NCBI GenBank assembly: GCA_004211235.1
Contig: SEEY01000221.1
Location: forward strand, 1-6,562
Direction: 5' to 3'
Source: Rubrivivax sp.
Lineage (GTDB): Bacteria > Pseudomonadota > Gammaproteobacteria > Burkholderiales > Burkholderiaceae
DNA length: 6,562 bases
Made by a program: the position numbers and the translations under genes. How positions within the stretch are numbered: the stretch's first letter is position 1; each line of letters opens with the position of its first letter. Shown piece after piece: positions 5,591 through 6,562 of the stretch. Under the pieces are notes generated by a model. The model was not told where the DNA came from. It was given only the letters and a program-made list of their open reading frames with translations, and did no database searches.

Positions 5591-6504
5591 GCGACCCCCA
5601 GCCCGACGGCAGCGCCCACGCGCTGACGCTGATCGCCTTCGTCGGCAGCGTGTTCTCGCCCTACTACGCCTGGGCGCGGCATCGCCACGGTGACGGCGGC
5701 GCACGGCCCGAGGCCCACTGTGCGCTCAACGTGTCGCTCTACCGCCGCCCGCCTGGCCGCAGCCGCTACCAGCGCCTGTGGGCCATGACCGAGCGCGGCG
5801 AGACGCAGTTGCAGCGCAGCGATGCCCACCTGCAGATCGGCCCCAGCCGGCTCGCCTGGACCGACGCCGGCGCGCTGCACATCGACGTCGACGAATGGAC
5901 GGCGCCCTGGCCACGGCGCCTGCGCGGCCAGATCCGCGTGCAGCCGCAACAGCTGCCGGGCCAGGCCTTCACGCTGGACGCCGCCGGTCGCCACCACTGG
6001 CAGCCCGTGGCGCCGCGCGCCCGCATCGAGCTGGACTTCGACGCCCCCGGTCTGCGCTGGCAGGGCGACGCCTACCTCGACATGAACCACGGCACGCGCC
6101 CGCTGGAGCGCGATTTCACCGGCTGGCAATGGTCCCGCAGCGCCCGGCCCGGCGACGCCAGCCGGCTGCTCTACGACGTGCAGTGCACCGATGGCAGCGA
6201 GCGCGCCGTGGCCCTGGACATCGACGCCGCCGGCCGCATCCACGCCCGGCCCCTGCCGCCTCCATGCGCCCTCCCTGGCACCGCCTGGGGCCTGACGCGC
6301 AGCACCCGCTCCGCGCAGGCGCCCGGGCTGCTGGCGACGCTGGAGAGCGGCCCGTTCTACAGCCGCTCGCTGCTGCGCGACGCGCAGGACGGCGCGCTGT
6401 CCGTGCACGAGAGCCTGTCGCTGCAACGTTTCAGCCAGCCCTGGGTGCAGGCAATGCTGCCGTTCAGGATGCCGCGCAGGCCGGGTCGGGCAGCAGGCTC
6501 ATGA
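5239..6504 (+). CDS. crtC: CrtC, acyclic carotenoid 1,2-hydratase (hydroxyneurosporene synthase); start uncertain
   Basis: CrtC adds water to the terminal 1,2 double bond of neurosporene, lycopene and their derivatives, making the tertiary hydroxyl used by CrtD and CrtF. The conserved domain runs from about 5536 to the stop: GAYAWWYLDALSD, IAFVGSVFSPYYAWAR (V138 at 5650), WAMTERG (181-187), GRHHW (250-254), RWQGDAYLD (273-281) and FTGWQWSR (293-300). No ATG, GTG or TTG occurs in this frame between GTG 5254 and GTG 5650. The start given, ATG 5239 with AGGAG upstream, yields 421 residues with a 352-nt overlap of crtD. Its first 100 residues are Ala/Gly/Arg/Pro-rich, like a shadow translation. 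Alternatives are a non-canonical start near 5536, GTG 5650 (losing conserved residues), or a sequence error. From memory, CrtC proteins range from about 280 residues (Rhodobacter) to about 400 (Rubrivivax). The stop overlaps the next gene's ATG. Confidence 0.85.
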   Translation: MRRADVDAAEPFGAAARAQPAGTGADPPAGLCATVPGQRGRPLRAGEPGLAGELLRAAGRADAAAGPVPGWGLGAPGAGRADGGAVGPAGGRADPRGAAFDLALGGGAYAWWYLDALSDPQPDGSAHALTLIAFVGSVFSPYYAWARHRHGDGGARPEAHCALNVSLYRRPPGRSRYQRLWAMTERGETQLQRSDAHLQIGPSRLAWTDAGALHIDVDEWTAPWPRRLRGQIRVQPQQLPGQAFTLDAAGRHHWQPVAPRARIELDFDAPGLRWQGDAYLDMNHGTRPLERDFTGWQWSRSARPGDASRLLYDVQCTDGSERAVALDIDAAGRIHARPLPPPCALPGTAWGLTRSTRSAQAPGLLATLESGPFYSRSLLRDAQDGALSVHESLSLQRFSQPWVQAMLPFRMPRRPGRAAGS

Positions 6505-6562
6505 CGCCGCAACGCGTGCTGCTGCTCGGTGCCACCGGCACCATCGGCCAGGCCACGGTGAA
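6501..6562 (+). CDS. N-terminus of an NAD(P)-binding Rossmann protein, possibly the 8-vinyl reductase BciA (partial)
   Basis: Only 20 codons are present, reading MTPQRVLLLGATGTIGQATV before the window ends. A short beta strand followed by GATGTIG is the GxxGxxG dinucleotide-binding motif of atypical short-chain dehydrogenases (NmrA/complex I 39-kDa-like). BciA, the NADPH-dependent 3,8-divinyl (proto)chlorophyllide 8-vinyl reductase, belongs to this group and would fit a place in a photosynthesis cluster. That identity is inferred from motif plus context; other epimerase-like proteins begin the same way. The ATG overlaps the crtC stop (ATGA, 6501-6504) and AGCAGG lies only 3 nt upstream, so translation is probably coupled to crtC. 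Confidence 0.6.
   Translation, partial: MTPQRVLLLGATGTIGQATV

Noticed and set aside
5401..6426. Minus-strand open frame of 341 codons opposite crtC
   Set aside because: It is antisense to conserved CrtC blocks, has biased Ala/Gly/Val/Arg composition and no motif; a shadow frame.

Overview
The window is a section of a photosynthesis gene cluster from an anoxygenic purple phototroph. DNA is very GC-rich (roughly 70% by eye). The order bchX-bchC-crtF-crtE on the minus strand, divergent from crtD-crtC on the plus strand, together with crtD and crtF for methoxylated carotenoids, points to a purple bacterium. The arrangement and the sequence style resemble betaproteobacteria of the Rubrivivax/Burkholderiales type (inference from memory of that cluster; alphaproteobacterial Rhodobacter is the main alternative).

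Layout. Minus strand, read right to left: crtE (3877-2999, GGPP synthase), crtF (2995-1856, carotenoid O-methyltransferase), a 130-bp gap with a promoter, bchC (1725-772, bacteriochlorophyllide dehydrogenase) and bchX (775-1, running off the left edge; chlorophyllide reductase iron protein). Plus strand: crtD (3986-5590, hydroxycarotenoid 3,4-desaturase), crtC (ending 6504, carotenoid 1,2-hydratase; start uncertain) and the first 20 codons of a Rossmann-fold protein (from 6501, possibly the 8-vinyl reductase BciA). Genes in each run are tightly packed: crtE/crtF are 3 nt apart, bchC/bchX and crtC/next gene overlap by ATGA, and crtD/crtC overlap.

Function. CrtE supplies geranylgeranyl diphosphate both to carotenoids and to the bacteriochlorophyll tail. 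CrtC hydrates, CrtD desaturates and CrtF methylates the acyclic carotenoid ends, giving spheroidene- or spirilloxanthin-type pigments. BchX and BchC act on the bacteriochlorin ring.

Regulation. Two intergenic regions carry what look like PpsR/CrtJ operators. Between crtE and crtD there are two exact TGT-N12-ACA sites separated by 8 bp. Upstream of bchC there are two weaker sites in exactly the same 26-bp register, lying over a sigma-70-like -35/-10 pair. This matches the described architecture of CrtJ-repressed promoters.

The main oddity is crtC: its conserved reading frame has no ATG, GTG or TTG near the expected N-terminus. The best start visible (ATG 5239 with an AGGAG) would overlap crtD by 352 nt. 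I see no unknown system, mobile element, CRISPR array or RNA gene; the rest is a normal, compact photosynthesis cluster. The only stretches without a gene are 1726-1855 and 3878-3985, both under 300 bases and both regulatory.
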